Below are positions 16,918 through 25,377 of a stretch of DNA of 50,467 bases, piece after piece (positions within the stretch are counted from its first letter, which is position 1; every line of letters starts with the position of its first letter). Position numbers and translations under genes: made by a program. The DNA is from Acidobacteriota bacterium. GTDB lineage: Bacteria; Acidobacteriota; Vicinamibacteria; Vicinamibacterales; Fen-181. Under the pieces are notes generated by a model. It was given only the letters and a program-made list of their open reading frames with translations. It was not told the DNA's origin and searched no databases. The stretch is taken from the NCBI GenBank assembly GCA_003170135.1, contig PMZR01000090.1, positions 21,061 to 71,527 of the forward strand, in the 5' to 3' direction.

Positions 16918-19900
16918 TACGGCGTAATCGGCTTCAGTCCGGACCCGGCGATCGCCTGGTTGAACGTCGGGATCTCGGTCTTCAACAGCGCGGCATACTC
17001 CGCCTTCGCGCTCGTCAGATCGGTTTCGATCGTCTCCAGCACCTTCACCGACGTGTCGGTCGGCCGGTAATCGGTGCCGCCCGCCACGTCGCCGGCGCCG
17101 GGGCCCACTTCGCCGTTCAGCCAGATCAGGTTCGTGTAGACGTGATACGCCTGCACGAAATACTTGTCGTCGCTCAGCCGCATGGCGGGCTCGATCAGCT
17201 TGTCCTCCACGGCGGTGATCTTCCGATGCATGTCGGTGGTCATCTGCAGCAGCTGTTCCTTGCCCGCCTGGCCCCGCAGGTCCTTCTGCGCGTCCTCGAG
17301 CTGCCGCCGCATCACCTCCATCCGATTGATCATGTCGGAGGTGGCATTGATGTCGTCGCGGATGCGCAGCTGCAGCTTGACCGACGCCTCGAGATCCGCC
17401 GGCGTCGTCGTGAACCGCGGGTCCTTCACGATCTCGAGCGGCTGCGTGAACGACTGCCCGTCGACCGTCAGGCGCACGCTGAACTTGCCGGGCGCCACCA
17501 TCGGCCCGACCTGCGCCTGCGCCATGCCCCAGTGGGTGACCGGCCGGGTCTCGGCGCCCTTGAAGCGCGGTTCCTCCCAGATGTGCGGATCCTCGGGCGG
17601 CGTCGTGCGGAGCGCGACCAGTCGCGGCGAGTCGTAGCGCAGATCCCACGATGCGCGATTGAGCCCCGCCCGGCCCGGCACCTGCAGCTGGCGCACCACC
17701 TGCCCCGCCGTGTCGAGTACCTGGATCTCGACGGGCGCGGCCGGCGCGGCCTTCAGCGAGAAGTTGATGAACGCGCGGCCGCCCCGCGAGAAGCGGTAGG
17801 TCGCGCGCGGCGCGAACAGCGGCGCCGCCTCGGTCGAGGGCGGCACCGCCATCTGTTCGAGCGGCGTAATGTCGTCCAGGATGTAGAACCCGCGCCCGTA
17901 GGTGGACACGACGACGTCGCGGAACTGCTTCTGCACGACGATCCACGTGACCGGCGCCTGCGGCAATCCCGCCTGCAGCGGCGTCCACGCGCCGCCGTCG
18001 TTGAGCGAGTAGTAGAACCCGTGGCCCGTGCCCGCAAACAGCACGCCCTTGCGGTTCGGATCCTCCGCGATCGCGCGCACATAGGCGAGCGGATGCTTGC
18101 CCGGCAGGCCGTCGCTCAACTTCTTCCACGTCAGTCCGAAGTCGGTCGTCTTGTAGATGAACGGCTCGCGGTTGTCCATCAGGTGGAAATCCACGGCGAT
18201 GTAGGCCGCGCCCGCGTCGAAATGCGACGGCTCGATCTTCGTGATCGTGCCCCAGGCCGGCATCCCCGCGATGTTCTTCGTGACGTCGGTCCAGTTCGCC
18301 CCGCCGTCCTTCGTGTACCAGACCTTGCCGTCGTTGGTGCCGGCCCACACGAGGCCTTTCTGGATTTCGGACGGCGCGATGGCGAACACGACTTCCGGCG
18401 CGAACTGGCCGAGGTTGTCCGCGACGATGCCGCCCGACGACACGATGCGGCTCGGATCCTTGGTGGACAGGTCGGGACTGACGACCGTCCAGCTCTGACC
18501 GCTGTTGGTCGTCTTGAAGATCACCTGGCAGCCGTAGTAGACGCTGTTGTGATCGAACGGATCGATCGCCAACGGCGCCGTCCAGTGACAGCGGTACTTC
18601 GACTCGTTGGGCGCCGAGTCGAGCGTGATCATCCAGGGCGCCACCGACCGCGCGGTCTTCGTGCGCCCGTCGTACCGCGTCAGCTTGTTGCCGTAACAGC
18701 TCGCCCAGACGATCTCCGGATCGACCGGGTCGGGAATCGTGAATCCCGACTCGCAGCCGCCGATGCCGTGATCCCAGACGCTCCCGCCGCGGCGACCGCC
18801 GCCCGCCTCCGGCCCGGTGCTCACGCCGCGCATGGTCCCGTCATCCTGCATGTTGCCGTAGATCCAGTACGGCACCTGGTTGTCCACCGCCACGTGGTAC
18901 ATCTGCCCGATCGGGAGCGTCACGCGGTTGGTGACCTTGCCGTGCAGGTTGACGATCGTCATGCCGCCGTCGTCGGTGATGACGAAGCGATCCGCGTTGT
19001 TCGAGTCCCACCAGATGTCGTGCGTGTCGCCGCCCCACGGCGCCGTCACGAAACTCTGGCCGCCATCGGTGGAGCGCCAGAACGAACTGTCGGCCACCAG
19101 GACCTCGTCCGCGTTCGTGGGCGAGATCGCGAGGCGGATGTAATAGCCGGCCCGGCCGATCAGGCCGCGCTGCCAGTTGACCACCTTCCACGACGCACCG
19201 CCGTCGTCCGATCGCCAGAGCGAGCCCTGGTCCTTCGTCTGGATCAGCGCGTACACGCGACTGGAATCGCTCGGCGCGATGGCGACGTCGATCTTGCCGA
19301 CAGGCGGACGCGGCAGTCCCTGCCCCTCCACCTTCTTCCAGGTGGTGCCGCCGTCGCGCGACGCGTAGACGGCGCTGCCCGGCCCGCCGCTGAACATGGC
19401 CCACGTGTGCATCTCGACCTGCCATGTACCCGCGAACATCACGTTCGGGTTGTGCGCATCCAGCGTCAAGCCGGAACAGCCGGTGTTTTCGTCAGGGAGC
19501 AGCACGTTCTCCCAGTGCTGGCCGCCGTCCGTCGTCCGGAAGATGCCGCGCTCCTTCTGCGGACCGGTGGCGCGCCCCACGGCGCACACGAAGACGATGT
19601 TCGGGTTGGTCGGGTGCACGAGGACGCGCGCGATGCGGCCGGTCTCGTCGAGGCCCATGTGCGTCCAGGTCTGGCCCGCGTCCACGGACTTGTAGACGCC
19701 GTCGCCCATCACGTCGATGTCGCGGATGGCCCAGGCTTCCCCGGTGCCCGCCCAGACGATGTTCGAATCGGAGGGCGCCACGGCGAGGGCGCCGATCGCG
19801 GCCGCCGGGATGCTGTCGGCGATGGGCGTCCAGCGGTTCCCGCCATCGGTCGACTTCCACACGCCGCCCGACGCGGCACCGGCGTAATAGGTGTATGGAT

Positions 19901-20084
19901 CGCCGGGCACGCCGGCAACCGACGCGACGCGATTGCCGACCGCCGGGCCGAGGAATCTGAATTGGAAGGACTCCGCCCGGGGCCCCCCGCCGCCTCCGCG
20001 CTGGGCCAGCGGCACGGCGGCCGCCACGACGGCGAGACCGACACCCAGGACGATGTTCCAGCCACGGCAGCTTCTGGCTCGCAT
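16917..20084 (-). CDS. Exported VPS10/BNR beta-propeller protein
   Basis: 1055 residues. A signal peptide (about 1-27, WNIVLGVGLAVVAAAVPLAQ) and a short glycine stretch precede a long series of BNR/Asp-box repeats such as STDGGNRW, SVDAGQTW, TTDGGQHW, SRDGGTTW, SDDGGASW and TKDGGANW. These indicate a sortilin-type ten-bladed propeller. The C-terminal 250 residues are a beta-sandwich followed by a helical region (FTTTPADLEASVKLQLRIRD). Acidobacteria encode many such proteins, often called glycosyl hydrolases, but no catalytic residues can be assigned. The ATG at 20084 has GGAGGTG 6-7 bases upstream. A candidate -10 TATACT lies at 20114-20109 on this strand. Confidence 0.88.
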   Translation of the reverse strand: MRARSCRGWNIVLGVGLAVVAAAVPLAQRGGGGGPRAESFQFRFLGPAVGNRVASVAGVPGDPYTYYAGAASGGVWKSTDGGNRWTPIADSIPAAAIGALAVAPSDSNIVWAGTGEAWAIRDIDVMGDGVYKSVDAGQTWTHMGLDETGRIARVLVHPTNPNIVFVCAVGRATGPQKERGIFRTTDGGQHWENVLLPDENTGCSGLTLDAHNPNVMFAGTWQVEMHTWAMFSGGPGSAVYASRDGGTTWKKVEGQGLPRPPVGKIDVAIAPSDSSRVYALIQTKDQGSLWRSDDGGASWKVVNWQRGLIGRAGYYIRLAISPTNADEVLVADSSFWRSTDGGQSFVTAPWGGDTHDIWWDSNNADRFVITDDGGMTIVNLHGKVTNRVTLPIGQMYHVAVDNQVPYWIYGNMQDDGTMRGVSTGPEAGGGRRGGSVWDHGIGGCESGFTIPDPVDPEIVWASCYGNKLTRYDGRTKTARSVAPWMITLDSAPNESKYRCHWTAPLAIDPFDHNSVYYGCQVIFKTTNSGQSWTVVSPDLSTKDPSRIVSSGGIVADNLGQFAPEVVFAIAPSEIQKGLVWAGTNDGKVWYTKDGGANWTDVTKNIAGMPAWGTITKIEPSHFDAGAAYIAVDFHLMDNREPFIYKTTDFGLTWKKLSDGLPGKHPLAYVRAIAEDPNRKGVLFAGTGHGFYYSLNDGGAWTPLQAGLPQAPVTWIVVQKQFRDVVVSTYGRGFYILDDITPLEQMAVPPSTEAAPLFAPRATYRFSRGGRAFINFSLKAAPAAPVEIQVLDTAGQVVRQLQVPGRAGLNRASWDLRYDSPRLVALRTTPPEDPHIWEEPRFKGAETRPVTHWGMAQAQVGPMVAPGKFSVRLTVDGQSFTQPLEIVKDPRFTTTPADLEASVKLQLRIRDDINATSDMINRMEVMRRQLEDAQKDLRGQAGKEQLLQMTTDMHRKITAVEDKLIEPAMRLSDDKYFVQAYHVYTNLIWLNGEVGPGAGDVAGGTDYRPTDTSVKVLETIETDLTSAKAEYAALLKTEIPTFNQAIAGSGLKPITP

Positions 20085-20108
20085 CTTGTGCACCTCCGGT
20101 TGCGCCGC

Positions 20109-20153
20109 AGTATAGCGCAGCACGGTCCGGCTGCTGTTGAGCCGGCGTATAAT
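20109..20153. promoter_or_regulatory. Divergent promoter region
   Basis: The 151-base gap between the two divergent genes holds TATACT on the minus strand (20114-20109), about 25 bases upstream of the VPS10-like start. It also holds TATAAT on the plus strand (20148-20153), 82 bases upstream of the NlpC/P60 start. Neither has a strong -35 match. A small hairpin, TCCCGC (20175-20180) with GCGGGA (20187-20192), lies in the leader of the plus-strand gene. Confidence 0.4.
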
Positions 20154-20235
20154 CCGGGGCGACCGTGTGCCAGGTCCCGCCGGCACGCGGGAGCCTGCCG
20201 ACAGGGACGCGCTGCCATCGACAAGCGAGGCCTTC

Positions 20236-21399
20236 ATGTTTCATCGACGAGCGCCCGTCGCAATTCTGATTCTCGTCCTTTCGCTGCTGCCCGCGTCTGC
20301 CGTGCAGCAACAGCCGGCCGCCAAATCGGCCGACGATTTTCTGAAGGCGGTCAAGCAACGGTTCGCGCCGGACACGCGCCTGGCCGTGTTCGACGTCACC
20401 ACCGCGCGCGAAGGCGACGCGCTGGTGCTCAAGGGCGAGGTCGACGATGCGGCGGCCAGGGCCGCGGCGCTGAAGGCCGCCCACGACGCCGGTCACGCAC
20501 AGGTCGTCGACCGCATCGTCGTGCTGCCCGATGCGAGTGTCGGCCCGCAACAGGTCGGCGTGGTGACCGTCAGCGTCGGGCACATGCGTGCCCAGCCGCG
20601 CCACGCGGCCGAGCTCGTCAACGAAGTGCTGATGGGTGCGCCGGTCAGCGTCCTGAAGAAGCAGAACGGCTGGTACTACGTGAAAGCCGGCACCGAAAAA
20701 TATCTCGGGTGGATGGAGCCGGATCACGTGGCGCTGATGACGCCGCAGGAACTGAGCGCCTGGAACGCGGCACCGAAGGCGATCACGACGACGTATTTCG
20801 GGCTGATCCGCGAGACGGCCGCGCCGACCGCGCAGCCGGTCAGCGACACGGTCATCGGGGACGTGCTCAAGTCGCGCGGGGCCCGGGCGGGATGGATCGA
20901 GGTCGAACTTCCGGACGGCCGGAAAGGCGCAATCGAAGCGACAGCCGCACAGGATCTCACCGCGTGGAAGACCTCACGCCACCTGACCCCCGAGAACATC
21001 GAGAGCACGGCGAAGATGTTTTTCGGCGTGTCGTACCTGTGGGGCGGCACGTCCGCCCACGGGTTCGACTGTTCGGGGTTCGTGAAGACGGTCTTCTACC
21101 TGAACGGCCTCGACCTCGCGCGCGACGCGGACCAGCAGGGCGACCAGGGGCAGAACGTCTCGATCGACCGCGATCTGGCCGATCTGAAGAAGGGCGACGT
21201 GCTGTTCTTCGGCCCGCGACCGACCGGCGATCGGACGCAGCACATTTCGCACGTCGGCCTCTACCTCGGCAACGGCGAGTTCATCCACTGCGCGGGCAAG
21301 GTCAAGCGCAACAGCTTCGATCCGAAGTCGCCGATCTACAGCGAGAACCTGCTGAAGCGGCTGGTGCGCGCGCGGCGGATGGCTTCGCCGACGACGTAG
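20236..21399 (+). CDS. Exported NlpC/P60 cysteine peptidase with SH3 domain
   Basis: 387 residues. A signal peptide (about 1-22) is followed by a BON-like segment (about 30-100, DAL VLKGEVDD pattern), a bacterial SH3 region (about 115-245, with two SH3-like stretches) and an NlpC/P60 domain. The catalytic residues are C279 in FDCSGF, H339 in SHVGLYLG and H351 in FIHCAG. These enzymes cut the stem peptides of peptidoglycan outside the cell membrane. The ATG at 20236 begins MFHRR, directly before the hydrophobic leader; the frame runs 33 codons further upstream without a ribosome site. It stands alone, followed by a heptamer array. Confidence 0.9.
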   Translation: MFHRRAPVAILILVLSLLPASAVQQQPAAKSADDFLKAVKQRFAPDTRLAVFDVTTAREGDALVLKGEVDDAAARAAALKAAHDAGHAQVVDRIVVLPDASVGPQQVGVVTVSVGHMRAQPRHAAELVNEVLMGAPVSVLKKQNGWYYVKAGTEKYLGWMEPDHVALMTPQELSAWNAAPKAITTTYFGLIRETAAPTAQPVSDTVIGDVLKSRGARAGWIEVELPDGRKGAIEATAAQDLTAWKTSRHLTPENIESTAKMFFGVSYLWGGTSAHGFDCSGFVKTVFYLNGLDLARDADQQGDQGQNVSIDRDLADLKKGDVLFFGPRPTGDRTQHISHVGLYLGNGEFIHCAGKVKRNSFDPKSPIYSENLLKRLVRARRMASPTT

Positions 21400-21401
21400 G
21401 A

Positions 21402-21469
21402 GGAGTCAGGAGTCAGGAGTCAGGATTCAGGAGTCCGGACCTGATTCCTGATTCCTGATTCCTGATTCC
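21402..21469. repeat. Heptamer array, GGAGTCA x5 then inverted TGATTCC x4
   Basis: Units at 21402, 21409, 21416, 21423 and 21430 are GGAGTCA or one-base variants. After five bases (GGACC) come four TGATTCC units (21442-21469), the reverse-complement form. The array could fold into a hairpin of about 30 bp. It begins 2 bases after the NlpC/P60 stop codon. Confidence 0.88.
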
Positions 21470-21550
21470 CGATGCGATATGATGCCAGGTCCCCCGCCCG
21501 AGACGATCCGGGCCGAGTACCTTGGCCCATACGGAGTCCGCGAACCTCGC

Positions 21551-23236
21551 ATGACGTTGTCTTCCACGATCCCGGCCCCGGCACGGCCGCGCCGTACCGT
21601 CACGGTTCTCCTGTGGGCCGCTTTCCTGCTCGCGGCGTTCGCCTATCGCCTGGGCTTCGGTCTCTGCTCCGAGTTCTTCTTCGAGGATGAAACCCAGATC
21701 TTCCTGATCGGGCTGCGGTATCACGCGACCGGCGCGTGGCCGTATTTCGGCGCCGACGTCGTCTGGACGCACAGCCAGATACCGGGCGCGCTGCAGGGGC
21801 TGCTGGTCGGCATGCCGATGAACCTCGTGCCGGTGCCGGAAGCGCCGTTCGTCCTGCTGAACCTGTTGTCGCTGGCCTCGCTCGTCCTTTTGGCGTGGTA
21901 CATCTGTCGCCGACTGCCGGCTCTCCCGCGCTGGCTCGTCTGGGGCTGGCTGCTCTTCATTCCGTGGACGCTCTGCTACGGCACCCACGTCCTCAACCCC
22001 GATTACGTGCTGTGCGGCGCCATCGTCTTCTTCGTCGGCTTCTTCGAAGCGGTCCCCCGCTTCAGCCTGCGGATCGTGCCGGTCACGGCCGCGTTTTTCA
22101 TGATGGGCGCCGCGGTCTTCTGGATCGTGCAGCTTCACATGTCGTGGCCGCTGCTCGGCCCGTTCGTGCTGGTTGCCTCGTGGTCGCAGATGGGACTGGG
22201 GAGAAGGCGCCTCGGCCTGGCGACCCTCGGCTTCGTCGCCGGCTCGGCGCTGACGGGGAGTCTGCTGGCGCCGACGTTCTGGAACTACGGCCTGCTGGCG
22301 GGCCTGGGCGGCACGCATCGCAACCTGTCGATCCACGTCGAAAGTCCGTTCACGCTGTTCAGCACGCTCGCCCGCCTGTTCTCGTTTGCCAGCCTCGAGA
22401 TCACGCGGTTCCTCGGCCTCGATACCGCGCGGCGGCTGCAGTTCCTCCTGGCGCACGCGTGGCTCATTCCCTTCGCGGCCGTCGCCTGGATTGCCGGCAT
22501 CCTGCAGCCGGCCTGGATGGCATGGTCGTGGTTCCGCAGGCGATCGCCGCACGCCGAATGGCGGGCGCTCAAGTGGCTGGTCGTCGTCAGCGTTCTTCTG
22601 ATCTACCTCAGTTACTGGTTCGTGATGGAACCGCCACAGGCGCACGCCTTCTACCTGCTCGCGCCGGTCGCCTTCGTGTACAGCTTCTACTGCTGGAGCT
22701 TCATCGATTCCCGTCGCTGGCGCCGTGTGGCCGCCGTCGTGCTGGGCACGAGCATCCTCTATCACGCGGGGATGATCGTGGGACGCGCGCCAGAGCGATC
22801 GCTCTACAAGAACCGGGAGGTTGCGGCGGCGGCGGTCTACAACAGGGTTCCGGACCTGCTCGGTCACCGCCGGCTGTTCGCGATCGAAGGCGCGCCGTCC
22901 CCCGACGTGATCGCCACGGGCAGCGGGCTGTCGGCAGACGTGCGGCTGGTGAATACCGCCTGGACGCGGGGGCCGGGTGGCATGGTCCTCTGGACGATGA
23001 CTCTACGCAACGAGAGCAGGACCTACGCGTATCGCGACGTCTACTACGATGCGAGGTATCGCAACGACGCGGGCCGTCTGGTCGGCGAGCACGCCGATCT
23101 GTTCGCCGAAATCCTCCAACCGGGCCAGTCGATCACGCTCACGGGCGTGAATCACGGTTTCATCGATCCGTTCCGCACGGCGGAGATCCGGCTGCTGCGC
23201 GCGGAGAGGCTGCTGCCGCTTTGCGCGGCGAAGTAG
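21551..23236 (+). CDS. Polytopic membrane protein, GT39/PMT-like
   Basis: 561 residues with about 9-11 predicted membrane helices in the first 420, then a soluble C-terminal region of about 135 residues. The first external loop carries the acidic pair in FFEDETQ, reminiscent of lipid-linked sugar-dependent glycosyltransferases of the C superfamily (GT39/GT83, ArnT/PMT-like), which use Asp-Glu near the first loop. The function is therefore possibly transfer of a sugar to a cell-surface acceptor, but this rests on layout alone. The ATG at 21551 (MTLSST) is preferred to one 24 codons upstream because GGAG lies 11 bases before it and the membrane region then follows a normal N-terminus. Confidence 0.75.
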   Translation: MTLSSTIPAPARPRRTVTVLLWAAFLLAAFAYRLGFGLCSEFFFEDETQIFLIGLRYHATGAWPYFGADVVWTHSQIPGALQGLLVGMPMNLVPVPEAPFVLLNLLSLASLVLLAWYICRRLPALPRWLVWGWLLFIPWTLCYGTHVLNPDYVLCGAIVFFVGFFEAVPRFSLRIVPVTAAFFMMGAAVFWIVQLHMSWPLLGPFVLVASWSQMGLGRRRLGLATLGFVAGSALTGSLLAPTFWNYGLLAGLGGTHRNLSIHVESPFTLFSTLARLFSFASLEITRFLGLDTARRLQFLLAHAWLIPFAAVAWIAGILQPAWMAWSWFRRRSPHAEWRALKWLVVVSVLLIYLSYWFVMEPPQAHAFYLLAPVAFVYSFYCWSFIDSRRWRRVAAVVLGTSILYHAGMIVGRAPERSLYKNREVAAAAVYNRVPDLLGHRRLFAIEGAPSPDVIATGSGLSADVRLVNTAWTRGPGGMVLWTMTLRNESRTYAYRDVYYDARYRNDAGRLVGEHADLFAEILQPGQSITLTGVNHGFIDPFRTAEIRLLRAERLLPLCAAK

Positions 23237-23340
23237 CGCGAGGAGCAGCGAGCAACACGACGAGCGCAGCCGCGCACATCAGCCTCATAGGTGCTCCGCA
23301 AAAAGGAAGATCACGAGATCCCAATGGGGCCGTATTTGCT

Positions 23341-24081
23341 TCAGCCCTGCGGCTGCAGCGCCACCTGCATGCACGCGTTCATGGCGGGCCGCACTTCGTC
23401 GAACACCGCCATCATCGTGTCGATGAGGTCGGTGCCGTTCATCGACTGGACGTCGTGCTCGTCGAGCGGAAAATAGATCTGAAAGCCGCACCACTGGCGG
23501 GCCGGCGCGGCGGCGAGCATCGCGCGAAGACGCGAGGCGCCGGGAAGCGTCGTCTTGCGGAATACGTTGTCCTCCGACCAGCTCCCCGCCTGGACTTCGA
23601 ACTCGTCGGCGACCAGGCGCTTCAGTTCCCGCATCAGGAACCCGCGCGGCGTCAGGGCCGCCACGAGCCGCTGCCAGTCCCAGTCGGAACGCAACTGGCA
23701 CTCGCGATTCTCCCGCGGCGCGCGGACGTAGCCGCGCTCCACCTGCATCCCGCACTTGAAGCGCCGCTCGTCGGTGTCCACCGTGACGAAGAACTTCGAA
23801 CAGCCGAAGCTCACGTGGCTGGATTTCGGCTTCGCCGACCGGTTCGGCCGGTTGAGGAACCCGATCCACTGCCAGAACACGCCGCGGCCCCACCGCTCGG
23901 TGACGAACTCCTGCCCGTAGCGCGCCTCGAGGCCGGCCTTCAGGATGCGCGTGATGCGCTCGTGCGGCTCCAGGTTGCCCACCCGGATACCGCGCGCGAA
24001 ATCGAGATACTCGGGGCGGAAGCCAATGGCCGTCTTCGCCCATGACCAGGTCTGCGTCTGACTCGGAGCGCTTGCGGGCAT
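23341..24081 (-). CDS. Conserved-looking hypothetical protein
   Basis: 246 residues, cytoplasmic, no signal peptide or membrane segment. I do not recognise the family. It has a mixed alpha/beta composition, many aromatic residues and a few conserved-looking clusters: RWGRGVFWQWIGF, SFGCSKFFVTVD and WCGFQIYFPLDEHD. Codon use matches the neighbours and the other frames are less plausible, so it is very likely real. It is transcribed divergently from the FHA-led operon, across a 319-base gap, and ends toward the membrane-protein gene. The ATG at 24081 lacks a clear ribosome site. No function is assigned. Confidence 0.7.
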   Translation of the reverse strand: MPASAPSQTQTWSWAKTAIGFRPEYLDFARGIRVGNLEPHERITRILKAGLEARYGQEFVTERWGRGVFWQWIGFLNRPNRSAKPKSSHVSFGCSKFFVTVDTDERRFKCGMQVERGYVRAPRENRECQLRSDWDWQRLVAALTPRGFLMRELKRLVADEFEVQAGSWSEDNVFRKTTLPGASRLRAMLAAAPARQWCGFQIYFPLDEHDVQSMNGTDLIDTMMAVFDEVRPAMNACMQVALQPQG

Positions 24082-24400
24082 TCCGTCAGTCTACCGCACA
24101 CCCGCACCTGAACAATTGTCTCCTGTGCACTCGTCAAACGGATCGTCGTCCGCGCCGGAGGACGCGACCACTCGAAAGTGACCGCTTCCGGGAGGACGCG
24201 ATCCCGCGATTGACCACTACGCGAAGGCGGGGACCTGAGTGTAAGACGTCTCGAGCGCGCAGCCGGCCGTGATTGGCACTGGCCGGCCCTGACGGTGTAA
24301 CGTAAAGGGCGTTGCCGGTCGTCCCGGAGGTCCGAGGCCTCGGATTCGTGTCCAGGCCCGCGGTCCCACGGTCGGCCGGTGCCCCGCCGAGAGGGATTCC
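24082..24400. other. Divergent intergenic region, 319 bases
   Basis: No convincing coding frame. It must hold the promoters of the hypothetical gene (minus) and of the FHA/phosphatase/kinase/SEDS-PBP operon (plus). I see no good sigma-70 match for either. The sequence around 24295-24310 (GTGTAACGTAAAG) is the most AT-rich candidate on the plus strand. Confidence 0.5.
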
Positions 24401-25285
24401 ATGCAGGAAACCGGGAACGTGGCGACCGGCCGGGCGGTCATCCTGGAAATCGTGCGCGCGATGCGCGAGAACCTCGAACCGCTGGTGTTCTCGACCATCG
24501 CGCCCACGCGTTTCTACGTGTACCTCCATCCGGAGGACCACAAGCGGCTCGAAGGCATCTTCCCGCTGGTCGTCGAGCAGGCCAGACGCGCGCTGGACGA
24601 CGAAGTGAAGCGCACGAACGACAAGTCGGCCGCCGAGAAATTGCGGACCTGGCTCTCAAAGGAACCAGCCGCGGCGCCGATCGAGCCGCCGCGCGAGGGC
24701 TGGGACATCCGTTTCGAGCCGGACCTGGACGCCGAGATGCAGCCGGGCGATATCGCGGTGGCCTCCGAGCTGGTGCTGCCCGCGCCGGCGGAATTCGCCG
24801 GCTCGCGCACGCGGCGCGTGACGACGATGCAGAGTGGCGGCAAGACGAGCCGACGGGAACAGGTGGTCGACAATTCCGCGGCGACCGGCCCGTCCGCGGT
24901 CCTGCCGGCTTCGTCGGACGGAACCGTCTTCGCCACGCTCACGTATGACGATCAGCAGGGTCCGCATCGGTTCTCGATGACCAAGAACGAGATCGTGGTC
25001 GGCCGGGGAGGCGTCGGCTACTGGGTGGACGTGAAGCTGCAGACCTCGGCCGACGTGTCGCGCGAACACCTCCGCTTGCGGCGCGACGCGGCGTCAGGAC
25101 AGTTCTATGTCAAGGACCTGAGCACGCTCGGGACCACGATCGATGGACAGGTGGTACCGTCGAGCGTCGAGGTCGTCGACGGCAACAAGCGCGACAAGGA
25201 TGTCGAGGTGCCGCTGCCCTCACACGCCCGGATCGGCCTCGCCGGTCTCGTGTTCGTGCAGTTCGACAGCGGAGGCGCCGCGTGA
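24401..25285 (+). CDS. FHA domain protein (FhaA-like)
   Basis: 294 residues. The N-terminal 95 or so (RFYVYLHPEDHKRLEG, then a helix) resemble the FhaA N-terminal domain. After a Pro/Ala-rich linker comes a C-terminal forkhead-associated domain (about 190-285) with IVVGRGG, the phosphothreonine-binding VSREHLRLRRD and DLSTLGTTIDG. It probably docks on threonine-phosphorylated partners of the kinase encoded downstream. The start at 24401 is an ATG with no strong ribosome site; AGAGGGA lies about 6 bases upstream. The TGA overlaps the start of the next small gene (GTGA). It is the first gene of a six-gene operon running to 33712. Confidence 0.88.
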   Translation: MQETGNVATGRAVILEIVRAMRENLEPLVFSTIAPTRFYVYLHPEDHKRLEGIFPLVVEQARRALDDEVKRTNDKSAAEKLRTWLSKEPAAAPIEPPREGWDIRFEPDLDAEMQPGDIAVASELVLPAPAEFAGSRTRRVTTMQSGGKTSRREQVVDNSAATGPSAVLPASSDGTVFATLTYDDQQGPHRFSMTKNEIVVGRGGVGYWVDVKLQTSADVSREHLRLRRDAASGQFYVKDLSTLGTTIDGQVVPSSVEVVDGNKRDKDVEVPLPSHARIGLAGLVFVQFDSGGAA

Positions 25286-25377
25286 CCACGCTGTTCTGGC
25301 TGCGCTATCCCTTTCTGCTCCTCCTCGTCGCGGGCGTGTCGCTGCTCGTGTATCTGACGGTGGCCCGGGATGCCTGA
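25282..25377 (+). CDS. 31-residue single-pass membrane microprotein
   Basis: The frame GTG ACC ACG ... GCC TGA encodes MTTLFWLRYPFLLLLVAGVS followed by LLVYLTVARDA: one hydrophobic helix of about 18 residues with a basic N-terminal flank. The GTG has GGAGG at 6 bases, overlaps the FHA stop by four bases (GTGA), and its own TGA lies inside the first codons of the PP2C gene (8-base overlap). Such overlaps on both sides suggest coupled translation. The 31 residues form a complete peptide rather than a fragment. It may anchor or scaffold the FHA or phosphatase proteins at the membrane; this is inference. Confidence 0.65.
   Translation: MTTLFWLRYPFLLLLVAGVSLLVYLTVARDA

Noticed and set aside
17142..21458. 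1438-codon open frame on the plus strand opposite the first VPS10-like gene and continuing through NlpC/P60
   Set aside because: It is antisense to clear BNR repeats and out of frame with the NlpC/P60 catalytic motifs; a GC-rich shadow.
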